Assembly: GCA_022749755.1 (NCBI GenBank)
Contig: CM040442.1
Span: 16,652,457 to 16,716,456 of the forward strand
DNA from: Azadirachta indica
Lineage: Eukaryota > Streptophyta > Magnoliopsida > Sapindales > Meliaceae
DNA: 64,000 nt
Direction of reading: 5' to 3'
The notes beneath the pieces were generated by a model. The model had not been told where the DNA came from. It was given only the letters and a program-made list of their open reading frames with translations, and searched no databases. This document shows, piece by piece, positions 1 through 10,068 of this stretch (positions are counted from its first letter, which is position 1; the number at the start of each line of letters is the position of its first letter). A program made the translations under genes and the position numbers.

Positions 1-35
1 TCAAAATGAAATTGTCTCTGACATTAAGCAAATCG
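1..35 (+). pseudogene. Sliver of CACTA-type Ulp1 protease exon
   Basis: The first ~33 bases nearly repeat 18544-18577, the part of the Ulp1-like exon of the CACTA element that encodes LQNEIVSDIKQ. Only about three bases differ, and both copies have the same orientation. Weak similarity continues a little further and then fades before the LTR at 181. This is inferred to be the end of a second CACTA copy lying mostly outside the window. Confidence 0.65.
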
Positions 36-180
36 AAAATAATTAAATCATTGTTTTTAATTATTTTTATATTATTTGACTATTTTTCTTGTCACTTAAT
101 GAACTTCAATTATCGATTAGAGAAAAAATAAAAAATAAAAAAGATAAATACTTCAAAACCAAAAATAAAAAATTAAAATA

Positions 181-1251
181 TGTTGTATAAATTACGAATA
201 CAAGTGCATGTATCGCAAACAAGTAATACAGTGATAAGAAAGTGTTGGTCCTACAAAAAAAGTTAATTTATTAATTACCGAAGATAATTAAGTAATGAAT
301 TTATCTGAAAAAATTAAATTAATTTAATTGAGAAAAATTAAAACAAAATAAAGTAAAATAAACTATTGAGCAATTTAATTAAAACAAATACAACTGATGG
401 AAAGATTTAGGGCTAATGATTTCATTATATTTATTCACATCCAATTCTCCAGATAATGTTATTCTGATTTAATACCTGTGTTATTAGTTAATTATCCTAA
501 ATTATTCGACAGTCTTTCTCGAGATTAGTCGAATCTACTTTGCACCTAAATAATTCACTATATTTATATGTGAATTAAATTAAATGAAAGTGCTTTACAT
601 TCAGTGATAATTCTTAACTAACTACGTAAATCATATTAATACATCTCTGTCTAACATGTAATTGACGGGATTCATTACCTGTTTTAGATAATAATCAATT
701 TTCAGTTCATATTAATCCACAAATAATTCAAATACTAACCAAATATTAAAACGCATCAATCATCATAATGAATACGCAACACTACATATTAAATCAAAAC
801 AAATAACACAATTACACAAATTGAATGCTTCAAATAGATTAGATCATTGTCTTAGAAAACAAATTTAACTACACATCAGATAAAGTTCAAAATCCACAAT
901 AAAAAATTTAACAATCGACAATATAAAAAACAATAACTTCACTATTGTTTAATTCAAAATAAAGGTTTAAAGACAAGAGAAAAAGATAAAACTAGATTAG
1001 GAGAGCCTTGATTTTCAAAACCTTGAACTTGATGCTCAAAAATTCTTCCAATCTCCTCTCTCTCTATCGTTTAGTTCTCTCTAAAAACTTGAACTTGATG
1101 CCCAAGAGCAGGATGAATGGCATAATGGCTAATTCTCGTGATCTACAAAAAATGCAACCAAAATATATTAAATATTAATGTAAGCAGAGGATTAAACAAA
1201 CAAATCAAATTAAAGAGTAAATGATAAGTGTGTGTTTTTACGCACTTATCA
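181..1251 (-). repeat. 3' LTR of an Athila-like Ty3/gypsy element
   Basis: Read on the minus strand, this block begins TGATAAGTGCG at 1251 and ends in ACAACA at 181, a TG...CA layout of about 1.07 kb. It lies directly downstream, in element orientation, of a polypurine tract and of the transposon ORF at 1617-2864. The distal part (200-260) resembles 63095-63165, where a related LTR starts. No matching 5' LTR of this family is visible, so the element is incomplete. Both ends were set by eye from LTR conventions. Confidence 0.6.
1222..1251. repeat. Palindrome at the LTR start
   Basis: The arms TGATAAGTG (1222-1230) and CACTTATCA (1243-1251) are perfect inverted repeats of 9 bp around a 12-bp loop. 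Slightly decayed versions of the same palindrome occur at 4172-4199 and 9711-9738, so it is a conserved property of this LTR group. Confidence 0.8.
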
Positions 1252-1300
1252 AATATCCCCATACTTGAATGCTTGCTTGTCCTCAAGTAAATCAAACCAA
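1252..1300 (-). other. Polypurine tract region of the Athila-like element
   Basis: On the minus strand the sequence GAGGACAAGCAAGCATTC is followed by AAGTATGGGGATATT and then by the LTR start. A G-rich purine run immediately before TG is where plus-strand DNA synthesis is primed in LTR retrotransposons. The assignment rests on position and composition. Confidence 0.55.
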
Positions 1301-1616
1301 CAAAAATAGATATTGGGGAAAAGACTAAAAATAGGCAAACGTAATATTAACCCAAAAAAAAATCAAACAAACACACTTCTAGAACATGATAAATTAAACT
1401 TGAACCAAAATAGTTATTTTTTTTTTCACATATGTGTGTGATTGGTAGTAACTCACTATGTTCAACGAACGATTATTTTTCATTCATCTCCTACACTTAA
1501 TGGAAACATTGTCCTCGATGTTGAAAGATGGAAAAATAAAGGAAAAAATTAGAAAGATCTTATCTGAGAGGTAAGATGTAAGAATTTTGCCTCTCATTGT
1601 GCATGATTATCTTCAT

Positions 1617-2864
1617 CTATTTGGTTGGGTGGGAATTGTGGAAGTGGTGGAAATTGAACATCGAGATGTATTTGCTGAAAATATGAAGCCAAAGTGTTGA
1701 AACAGTCCACTTGATATGATGCATCCTTGATTGCTCTTGCCGGATATTAGAAATCTCACGCCCTTGTTGAATAATTGTTTGATGCATATCGGCAATCCTT
1801 GATTGTATGGGATCTTCGTGATGTGAGGAGGAAGCTCCGGCTTCATTATCTTGATGGACAAACGGGGGATTTGGTAAGCCTTCATAAGAATTTTGTTGAC
1901 GCCTCAATCTTTCTTCATAGGCTGATCGGTATACCTCTGGAATTGCATTAAGGGAGCCTTTTCTCAGTCGAGGTAATGGTTTTCGTAGTGTTGGAACTTG
2001 ATTATCATCATCCAAAATAAATCCTAAGCCTGATCGGACGGATGCACCTCGTGCCCAGCAGTTAAACTTGGAAATTGCCATCTCGTCAATTGGAGAGTCT
2101 GGATTTACCTTGTACTCTGTGTCCTTTACCCTTACCCCTCCCTTTAAGCATAAGGCAGTAATAAGACAGGAGTGTGTGTGTCCCCCCGTTGTTTTTACTT
2201 CAATAGATGCAATCAAGCTGTCTCGGATTACCTTCCCTATATCAATAGTAATCTCAGCATAAATACAATAAAGTAGAGATGATCTTTTTGCTGTAACTTC
2301 ATTGAAATGGGATGTAGGCATGAGATTGGAGCAAATAAATTTATACCAAACCTTGGCGTATCTATTGAGCGTATTTTTTAGGAAGGTGAGAGATTTGCTG
2401 TATCTACCACAACCTCTTAACCATTGTGTTTCAAGAACACATAACTCTTCAATAATCTGAGTGTAGTTTTCATCATCTCTCCTAAATGCATCATACAAAT
2501 CCTCATCTGTGTCAATGGATGGTAAGCCATAAAAGGTGTTAATGGCCTCAGAACTAAATGAAATCCTTTTGCCCCTAACATACACTTTGTCATTCTCTCT
2601 GCTCACTGAAGCATTAGCATAGAATTCCCTCACTAATGGCACTATTACTTGAGTAGGATAGTCAGTAAGTGATTCCCATTTTCGATCTCGGATAAATTGC
2701 AAAATCATTCCATCTTCTGAGCCTGGTTTTAATGCTCGTTCCCTCACTAATGCTTTTTTATCTTGTTAAAATTTAATAAACTTTTGTTCAGCTTCACATG
2801 AAACAAATTTTCTTTTGTCAAAAACTGATGAAATTTGTGAAGAACTCCCCTTTTTTGGTGCCAT
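1617..2864 (-). pseudogene. Putative plant transposon protein ORF (Athila-like), one in-frame stop
   Basis: A long minus-strand frame runs from ATG at 2864 to the stop at 1617 (416 codons), interrupted only by a TAA at 2766-2768 (codon 33). Upstream of the stop the frame begins MAPKKGSSSQ. Downstream it holds a globular domain (KWESLTDYP, FYGLPSIDTDEDLY, WARGASV) and a Gln/Arg-rich C-terminus. This pattern matches, from memory, the 'putative plant transposon protein' domain (PF20167) found in Athila-like gypsy elements. The ORF lies just upstream of the polypurine tract and LTR, where Athila elements carry an extra or env-like ORF. Its function is unknown. Apart from codon 33 the frame is clean, so the element is relatively young, or the protein could start at an internal Met. 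Confidence 0.75.
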
Positions 2865-3559
2865 TTTGCTCTCAGTATTCTTTTAGGCAAATTACCGAAC
2901 ACTTGGAATACACATTTTTGCTACCTCTTATCTTGCACTTCAATCCACTTAATCAACCTTCTTTTCACTCCTAAAGCACCCTGCAAGTATTTTTCAACTA
3001 TCAAACTTAAGATTACTAGGCCAAAGTTCACTAAAACATTTTGTCGAACATCTGGCGTACACTTTTATTAACCCACTCAATTTCTAATCCAATCCTTCAA
3101 GTTTAGGCCAAAATTACAATGTAAAACGCAAACACTTCCAAAATATTAATTTCTCCACAACACCCACAACAAATTTCACAAAAAATCAAGAACCAAACAC
3201 TTCAATTTTCTATTAACATTACAACCCTAAACATTTCTTCATAAATATACAATTGGAAGAATAAATTTTACACTAGTGAGAATTTACTTGAAATTGAAGT
3301 GAAAATGCAATGTTGGGATTGAATTCCTTACTCTCACTATATTTCTCCAAATTCTTACTATGTTGGGAGATTATAGGTAATTGAGTGTTTAAATTTGGTA
3401 AGGAAATATGTGTAATTTGGTATTTGGGATGGTGATTGAACGTATAGTAAATGAATTTAGGTAAAGAGTGAAAAAGATAGAGTGTTTGGGATGGTGTTTG
3501 TGTTGGAAAAAGAGGGAAATTTGGAAACAAATAGAAAGGGGATTATATTGGGGCAAAAA

Positions 3560-3745
3560 GAGGGGAGGCGCAGCATAAATATGGTCGCCGCGCTTACTGT
3601 CTTGCGTGTAATTTTGTGAGAATCGCGGTGCAGCCGCACAATATTCTGCGCGGCCGTGCCGCGCTTACTGTCTTGCGGGCGCAGGCGCGCAATTGCTTGC
3701 GCAGCTGCATCACATAATCTATGTTGCCCGTGCGCCTGTGCGCGC
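3560..3745. repeat. GC-rich block with duplicated 20-mer
   Basis: A very GC-rich island in AT-rich DNA, full of GCGC and GCAGC words. The 20-mer starting gccgcgcttactgtcttgcg occurs at about 3586 and again at about 3658, near 72 bp apart. It lies on the 5' side of the transposon ORF in element orientation and is probably untranslated leader. Open frames through it are composition artefacts. Confidence 0.6.
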
Positions 3746-3754
3746 AAAAAGCAT

Positions 3755-4199
3755 ATATATATTTTTTTATTTTTTTATTTTTTTATTTTCACATTTTTTT
3801 TAATTTTTTTCTTTTCTTTTTTCTTCTCTATTTTTTTCTCTCTTCACCTTTTTCCCTAACTCCCTTAGTTTGAAATTAAACTTGCAAAAATTTTTCACGA
3901 ACAAAAAAAAAAACACACAATCCTTGAAAAGCTGACTTAAAAGGTTTGAAAAATTTACAAATAGGTCCCCTTAACTTTACACTTAGGAACCCTGATGACT
4001 TACGTTTTTATTCTCGAATGTCTTTTTTTTTAACCGAATTCAATAATTTTGAGTCAAATTTATTTTAAATGACTAATTCCCTCGCCATATGCAAAAAATA
4101 CAATAAAAAAATATTAAATATTAATGTAAACAGAGAATTAAACAAACAAATCAAATTAATTAAAAAGTAAATGATAAGTTTTTTTTTATACACTTATCA
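3755..4199 (-). repeat. LTR-like module, copy 1
   Basis: On the minus strand it starts TGATAAGTG with the terminal palindrome (4172-4199). It continues through a segment shared with 1100-1251 and 9600-9738, and ends in a poly-pyrimidine tract (plus strand 3755-3850). The whole block is collinear with 9290-9738. The shared words include TTTGTTTGTTTAAT, TTTGCAAG and CCCTAACTCCCTTAGTTTG. It is interpreted as LTR or LTR-adjacent sequence of a gypsy family related to the element at 181-2864. Confidence 0.6.
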
Positions 4200-4255
4200 A
4201 AATAAATTAAATTTTATTTTTTAATTGATTGCAATGGGTGTTGGGGCACCAAAAA

Positions 4256-4728
4256 TCATGCGAGGGAGTGAGTATGATTGAAGAGGTGCCACGGCTGCGC
4301 TGTTAATGACACGACTGTGTCATGCATGCTGCACAAGAGCACGTGGCATGGCGTAGTAGCGCCACTATGAGGTGCGGCGGCGCCATGCATTCTGCCATGC
4401 ATACTGCACAAGAGCAGGTGGCATGGCGCGGTAGCGCCACCATGAGGTGCGGTGGCGCCATGCATTCTGCCATTTATTCTGCATAAGAGCAGGTGGCATG
4501 GTGCGGTAGCGCCACCAGGAGGCGCGTCGGCGCCATGCATTCTGCCATGCATACTGCACAAAAGTAGGTGGAATGGCGCCGCCACGCCATCTAGTGGCGC
4601 TACCGCTCCATGCCACCTGCTCTTTGCTAGCATGTGGCACTACCGCGCCATGCCACCTGCTCTTTGGTAGTATGCATGGCGTTGGAGCGCCACTAATTGG
4701 TGCGGTTGCGCCATATAAATCTGACCTG
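4256..4728. repeat. GC-rich 75-bp tandem array with inverted half
   Basis: The word gtggcatgg or its variant recurs at 4345, 4420, 4495 and 4570, an exact 75-bp period. Each unit holds tggcgcggtagcgccac-type inverted repeats and catgcattctgccatgcat palindromes. From about 4585 to 4685 the same words return as reverse complement (atgccacctgctctttg), so the array can fold on itself. Because 75 is a multiple of 3, frames stay open on both strands and produce a repetitive 25-residue pattern. I take this as an artefact, not a gene. A related, less regular block sits at 9777-10060. Confidence 0.85.
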
Positions 4729-5120
4729 TAAGGTTTAAAAATCTTGCAAATAGGTCCACTCAGTTTTGTACTTAGGTCCTCTAGTGACTTGCATTTTAGT
4801 TCCCGAACATCTTCCTTTTTAAGCTGAATTCAGTCTTTTTGAGTTTAATTCACTTTAAATGGCTAATTCTCTCATCATGTGCAAAAAAATATAACCATGT
4901 AAAAGATATTAAATATTAATTGTCACTATTTTATTTTATGTAATTTAATGATTATAGCCAATAAGTAGTAGGACTTTATTTATTTCTTTTTTGTTCTGAT
5001 TATGTTTGTTGTTTATATATTGGAATTCAATGAGAAATAAACTATTCTCTCTTTTTAACTTTTAATTGAATATTCTTACTTAGACATTAAAGTTAATAAG
5101 AATATTGTTCATAGTGTTAG
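4729..5120 (-). repeat. LTR-like module, copy 1, second part
   Basis: Collinear with 10069-10511: aataggtccactcag, tgcaaaaaaatataaccatg, gattatagccaa, tgattatgtttgttg and attcttacttagacattaaa occur in the same order. Its last ~190 bp also match 9095-9260. It flanks the GC-rich array on the right, as in the second copy. Confidence 0.7.
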
Positions 5121-5697
5121 ATCAATCTTTAAACGGTGATTTTTTATTTTTAATCTGTTGCTAATTTGTCCAATGCTATAATGGCATATTTTGAATAGTG
5201 AATGCATAAATATTAGATTTATATCTAAAATTTATATAACTATAATATAATGTCAAATCACTAATTCCTACATTTATATTGAAATATTACAAATAAAAAC
5301 AATCATTCAGTTAATATTTATACTTTAATTAATGTTTAAAATTTAAAATTTATTTGTAGAATTCCCTGATGATTGAAATTCTCTTTGATCAAGCAACGGT
5401 TTATCCAAATCTTTACTCTTGACATAAGCTGCAAATTTAGAGCTGGCATAAAACTAATTACTGCTTTTGAACTAGCATTATTACGATAAAATTTCATTAA
5501 CATGAATGTAAATAATAAACTGAATTTGTGAAAAATTATCTTGGACCAAGTTCAAAAACTAGAGAAGTACAAAATACAGCAAAGCATAGTTTGATAGTTC
5601 ATGACATGGAGAATGAATTACAAATAAACTAAATTTCTAATTCAAATATAACTATGATAGTATTATTAATTAACAACTGTCCGTACTCCACTAAATA
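5121..5697. other. AT-rich spacer
   Basis: Strongly AT-rich sequence with no coding frame or repeat that I recognise. It is the 3' flank of the minus-strand ERF gene, so its last part may hold the 3' UTR. Confidence 0.5.
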
Positions 5698-6441
5698 TTA
5701 TTTTAGAAAATCAATGTTGTCATCCAAAAATGACAAGTCTGGAGTTGCAATGTTGTTGACATACTCTTCGAGAAATGAAATATCCTGAGACAAACAATCT
5801 TCCAAAACATCGAATGATAAATTTGTTGTCTCTCCTTGAACCTCTGGAATTATTGTTGTTGGTTTATCAGCAGGTTTCAATGATGTTTTTTCTTTTTCCG
5901 TTTCTTTGCTAGAATGAGTCTGAAAATTGAGAACAGAAGTTGAAGTTGAAAAATTGTTAGACTCATTACCTTGTACTATTGATTTGTCTGGATTCTTTGG
6001 TCTTGCTCTTTTTCGCTGAAGGGGCGGTGTTGAGAAGTTTGTTAAAGTATTCAGACCCCTAAGCTTAATAGCTGCATTGTCATAAACTCTTGTGGCTTTT
6101 TTAATTGTATCATAAGTTCCGAGCCATAGTTGTACCCCTCCATGTTTAATCTCAGCAGCCTATCTACCCCAAGGCCGCTGCCGTATGCCACGAAACGTTT
6201 TAATTGGTCGTCGACATACTGAAGCATTTGTTAAGATTCTCTTCTTGTTATTGGAGAGGACAGCAGTGTTACTATTCTTACTAAGAGTGAGTTCGATGTA
6301 TATTTTATTCACAAAGCGGCGCCATGGATTCTGGCGGTGGGATAACTCTCCATCTTCGTTACTGGAGGAGTCCATCGCATCATGATCAGTGGTTGAAATC
6401 CTTACAACTCTTTGAACTGTACCGACACCACTATTGTTCAT
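5698..6441 (-). pseudogene. AP2/ERF transcription factor, cytokinin-response-factor-like, TAG inside AP2 domain
   Basis: One frame of 248 codons runs from ATG at 6441 to TAA at 5698, broken only by TAG at 6160-6162 (codon 94). An acidic N-terminal motif (RVVRISTTDHDAMDSSSNED, residues 11-30) and RRFVNKIYIE (41-50) match the CRF motif of ERF group VI/VI-L. The AP2 domain starts at KTFRGIRQRPWGR, where the stop replaces the conserved Trp, and continues AAEI...GGVQLWLGTYDT...AAIKLRG...TNF. It is one or two residues shorter than usual at the AEIRDP loop. The C-terminus is acidic with SFLDDNIDFLK. A functional protein would be a nuclear DNA-binding activator responding to cytokinin. As read, the product ends at 93 residues without a DNA-binding domain. 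A sequencing error or allelic null remains possible because nothing else is broken. Confidence 0.85.
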
Positions 6442-8146
6442 TTTATGTTTCTGATTTCTTCTTTTCCTTATAATTGACTGAAAAAGATTGACATTACAAA
6501 ATAATTAAAATATACGTAACATAAAGATAATGTTTAAAAATTATTACCCTTTAACTTAAAATAACAATTATTTATTTACTTTTTTATAAATAAAAGCATA
6601 ATTTTAATCATTGCAAAACTATAATTTAAAAAAGGTAGAAGTTATAAAAGTAAGAACATACTTGCACTAACTTATAAAATGAAGAAGTCAAAAAATAGTT
6701 GAACACAAACAACTCATCAGTTCCTTCTCAAGTGGGCATTTTTTTCCCAAACTGTAAAATATGTTAAGAAATACAAAATGAACTTTAGTGATAATAAAAA
6801 AAAAAAATTTTAAAAATAATCAAAGTAATATATATTATGTAAATTGATCTTACCTCTTGAATAATGCATCATGATCACAATAATTAACAGCCATATAAAG
6901 AGTAAAAAATAGTAAATTAGCAAAACAAACTCAAACTCAGGCGGCATATTTGTTCTTAAATAATATCTGGATCAAATGCATCTTTCCTAAGAAGAAACTG
7001 AAAAATTCAAAGTAAAAATTTAGTAAACTCAAATGATATGAAATATTACGAATATAAAAAATTAAACCAATCAAAATGTCCTATTATCTGTCTATTAAAA
7101 ATCACTAACAAAATACATAGATATGATATTTAGAATAATAAATAAACAAAAATAATAATAAATAACTACATAATTAAATAAATAATAGCAAATTTACGTA
7201 GTTAAACATATGATAACTGTTAATTTCACTTGTAAGTAGTAGTAGTAAAGTGAGTGTAGAAAGAAAAACAAGAAGAGAGTGTGAGAGAGAGGCTGTAAGG
7301 GCGACGGCGATGAGAGAAAAGAAAATATGAGGGAAAGAGCTTAGGGTTATAGCTTTTACTTTTATATAATTATCATCAATTAAATTCAAAATATATAATA
7401 TACATAGATATATTATTAAATATATATCTAATTATTTGTTCTGCATTGGAAGAGGGAAAGGGAGAAAGACAGAGACTAAAATGTCGTTTTTTATTTAACG
7501 AAAAAAGAAATGAGTGAAGTGAAAAATAAAGGACAGTACAAGTAAAGAAAAAAGGATAGCACAAGTCAAAAAGAATGGAGCGCGTGCATAAAAATAATTT
7601 TTTGGGAATATTTTATTTTGGTTAATTAAAGTCAAAAAGTTAAAGATATACTTATATTTTAAATTGAAAATCTATAATCATTAATTTTATTTTATTTTTT
7701 ACTAAAAAAGTTAATAAAACTAAGATAAGATACGTAACTACTCTTTTAATTAAAAAAATATATTATTTTTTTTAAACATAATTCTTGCTTAAGAGAAAGT
7801 GACAAGATAATTAAATATTATAAATACATAATAAATAAAATATAATAATTATAAATAGTATTAAATTAAAATATCTTTTTATTTATATAATAATACATTT
7901 ATTTGTAGTTTATTTTATTTATTTTGTAAGACAAAAAAATATTAAGTTGTTATAATATTGTAGTACAATATTATTTATAAATTAATATTTATTTATTATT
8001 TATTTTATTTATTCTATGGTATCTAATTAATATGGAATTATTAATATATTGTAAAACAAATAAATTATATTTTATTTATAAGAGGTAAATAAATATTTAA
8101 TTATTAAGGTGTCATAAAATAAAACTTATTATTATTAATAGCCTTT
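6442..8146. other. AT-rich spacer upstream of the ERF gene
   Basis: This is the 5' flank of the minus-strand ERF gene and should hold its promoter. It is AT-rich with many homopolymer runs and no coding signature. A less AT-rich stretch at 7200-7570 (purine-rich on the plus strand) could belong to the leader or be an unrelated repeat. I cannot place a start site. Confidence 0.4.
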
Positions 8147-9041
8147 GCAGAATTGGCACAAAACTCAGAGATGAAGCAATCCTCACCATTAATCTACTTC
8201 TCCCCTATGCACCTTGCATAAGCAAACATACTAGCTGTTTTCTTTGGATCAATACCCTGAAACAAATCAACCAACCACATGCATTTGAAAGTAAGCAAAT
8301 ATCTCACAAAATATCAATTAGCTAATTCTGAGCTCTAAAATTAACAAACAAAACTTTACCTAAAGTGCTCAAAGAAAGGGTTTCATCAGCCTTCAACAGT
8401 GTGGGCATTAACCCAAGGTGTATGCCCTTAAACGAGCTTGCCATTATAGCAAGCATGAACCTTATTACCTCAAACCACAAATTCAACATACTGCATATCT
8501 GGATTCATCTGCCAAAGCAAAAATCCACACCTCTAACTGCAAGTTTAACATACCACATATTTGGATTCATCCGCCAAAGCACAAATCCAAACCTCCAATT
8601 GCAAGTTCAACATACCAATTCATCTGCCAAAACATAAACACACCTAACTCTGCTCATCTACAAGCATTTTTATTGTTAACTGTCATAGTAGCAGTTTCAA
8701 ACTCTGCAACTGCCATCTTACTCTTTCTCATGGCATAAGCATTTTCAATAAAGTCCTCAAACCACAAATTCAACATACTGCATATCTGGATTCATCTGCC
8801 AAAGCAAAAATCCACACCTCTAACTGCAAGTTTAACATACCACATATTTGGATTCATCCGCCAAAGCACAAATCCAAACCTCCAATTGCAAGTTCAACAT
8901 ACCAATTCATCTGCCAAAACATAAACACACCTAACTCTGCTCATCTACAAGCATTCTTATTGTTAACTGTCATAGTAGCAGTTTCAAACTCTGCAACTGC
9001 CATCTTACTCTTTCTCATGGCATAAGCATTTTCAATAAAGT
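8147..9041 (-). pseudogene. DUF620-family gene fragment, decayed
   Basis: Minus-strand frames match the plant DUF620 family from memory. The order is NAYAMRKSKM, FETATMTVNNKNA, FWQ, MNPDMQYVEFVV, GNKVHACYNGKLV, then after an intron GIDPKKTASMFAYARCIGEK and INGEDCFISEFCA. The intron is 8257-8359 (donor GTAAAG, acceptor TTTCAG) and joins the frame at a Gln-Gly pair, where Gln has become TAG. About six other in-frame stops are present, including the Trp of GKLVW and the Lys of GEKK. The upstream exon is tandemly amplified (8468-9041). Both N- and C-terminal parts of the family are missing. The biochemical role of DUF620 proteins is not known to me. Confidence 0.75.
8468..9041. repeat. 287-bp tandem duplication built on a DUF620 exon
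   Basis: Units 8468-8754 and 8755-9041 appear identical except for one base (catttttatt versus cattcttatt). Inside each unit a 57-62-bp segment recurs about three times around ggattcat(c)tgccaaag, the reverse complement of the CTTTGGCAGATGAATCC exon start. There are therefore two nested levels of duplication, and the outer one is very recent. Confidence 0.9.
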
Positions 9042-9089
9042 TGTGTGAATTTGTTTTAGAAAGAGAAGACTCAGACAAAGAGAATGTCT

Positions 9090-9270
9090 CAAAATTTTAC
9101 TTTAATGTAAATTAATAATTATAGCTAATTAGTAGGACATTGTTTCCTTCTTTTTTGCTTTGATTATGTTTGTTGTATGTATATTGGAATCTAATGAAAA
9201 ATAAACTATTCTCTCTTTCTACCCTTTGATTGAATATCCTTACTTAGACATTAAAATTAAGAAGCAAGGC
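9090..9270 (-). repeat. Direct-repeat flank of LTR-like copy 2
   Basis: Matches 10320-10511 and 4965-5095 in the same orientation (gattatgtttgttg, attctctctttct, cttagacattaaa). Together with 10320-10511 it brackets the second module set, which looks like the end repeats of one insertion unit. Confidence 0.6.
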
Positions 9271-9289
9271 CGTTTGTTTTTTTTTTCTT

Positions 9290-9738
9290 GGTTTTTACAT
9301 TTTTTTAATTGTTTTCTTTTTCTTTTCTTTTTTCTTCTTTTTTGTTTCTCTCTGCATCATTTTCCCTAACTCCCTTAGTTTGGATTTCAACTTGCAAAAA
9401 TTCTCCACGTACACCCAAAAAAAAAAAAAAAAACAGACAATTGTTAAAAGGCTGAGCTGAAAGGCTTGAAAATCTTACAAATAAGTTCCCTCAGCTTTGC
9501 ACTTAGGTCTGCAGGTGACTTGCGTTTGGGTTCGTATTTTTCTTACGGTTTTGTCCTCGAACGTCTTCCTTTTTTAGTCGAAAATCTATTTTTTCGAGTC
9601 AAATTTTCTATGAATGGATAATTGTCTCGTGATCTAAAAAAATGCAACAAAAAAAATTAACTATTGATGTTGGCAGAGGATTAAACAAACAAAGCAAATT
9701 TAAGAGTAAATGATAAGTTTGTTTTGATACACTCATCA
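9290..9738 (-). repeat. LTR-like module, copy 2
   Basis: Collinear with 3755-4199: pyrimidine-rich run, CCCTAACTCCCTTAGTTTG, an A-run, tgacttgcgttt, the TTTAGATCACGAG word on the minus strand and the decayed palindrome at 9711-9738. No retrotransposon coding sequence lies next to it, so this copy is probably a solo LTR or a fragment. Confidence 0.65.
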
Positions 9739-9776
9739 AAATAATTAAGCGTTTATTTTTTAATTGATTGCAGTAG

Positions 9777-10060
9777 ATGCTGGGGCGCCGAAAACAGCGC
9801 GAGAGAGTGAGTACAGCACAATTGAAGAGGTGGCGCGACTGCACTGTTAGTGCCACAGCCGCGCCACGCCATTTGCCATGCATGCTGCACAAGAGCAAGT
9901 GGAATGGCACGGTCGCACCGCTAGGTGGCGCGGCGGCGCCATGTATTCTGCATGGTGGCAGAATGCGCGGCGCCGCCGCACCATGCCACCTGCTCTTGTG
10001 CAGACTTGTGGCAGAATGTATGGCGCGGCTGTGCGGATACATGGCATAGCCGCGCCATGC
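9777..10060. repeat. GC-rich hairpin block, copy 2
   Basis: Same vocabulary as 4256-4728 (gcaagtggaatgg, ggtggcgcggcggcgcca, caccatgccacctgctc), with direct and inverted units but no clean 75-bp period. Open frames on both strands are composition artefacts. It occupies the same position between the two LTR-like modules as in copy 1. Confidence 0.75.
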
Positions 10061-10068
10061 GAACCTGA

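Noticed and set aside
4345..4650. CRISPR-like evenly spaced repeats
   Set aside because: The units are contiguous tandem repeats without unique spacers, and the sequence is a plant nuclear genome.
4256..4670. Overlapping open frames of 70-125 residues on both strands
   Set aside because: They come from the GC-rich 75-bp array, whose period is a multiple of three. Both strands and several frames are open and the residues simply repeat.
8365..8738. Plus-strand frames of 90 and 106 residues
   Set aside because: They are antisense to the DUF620 pseudogene and follow its tandem repeat. The minus-strand reading matches a known family.
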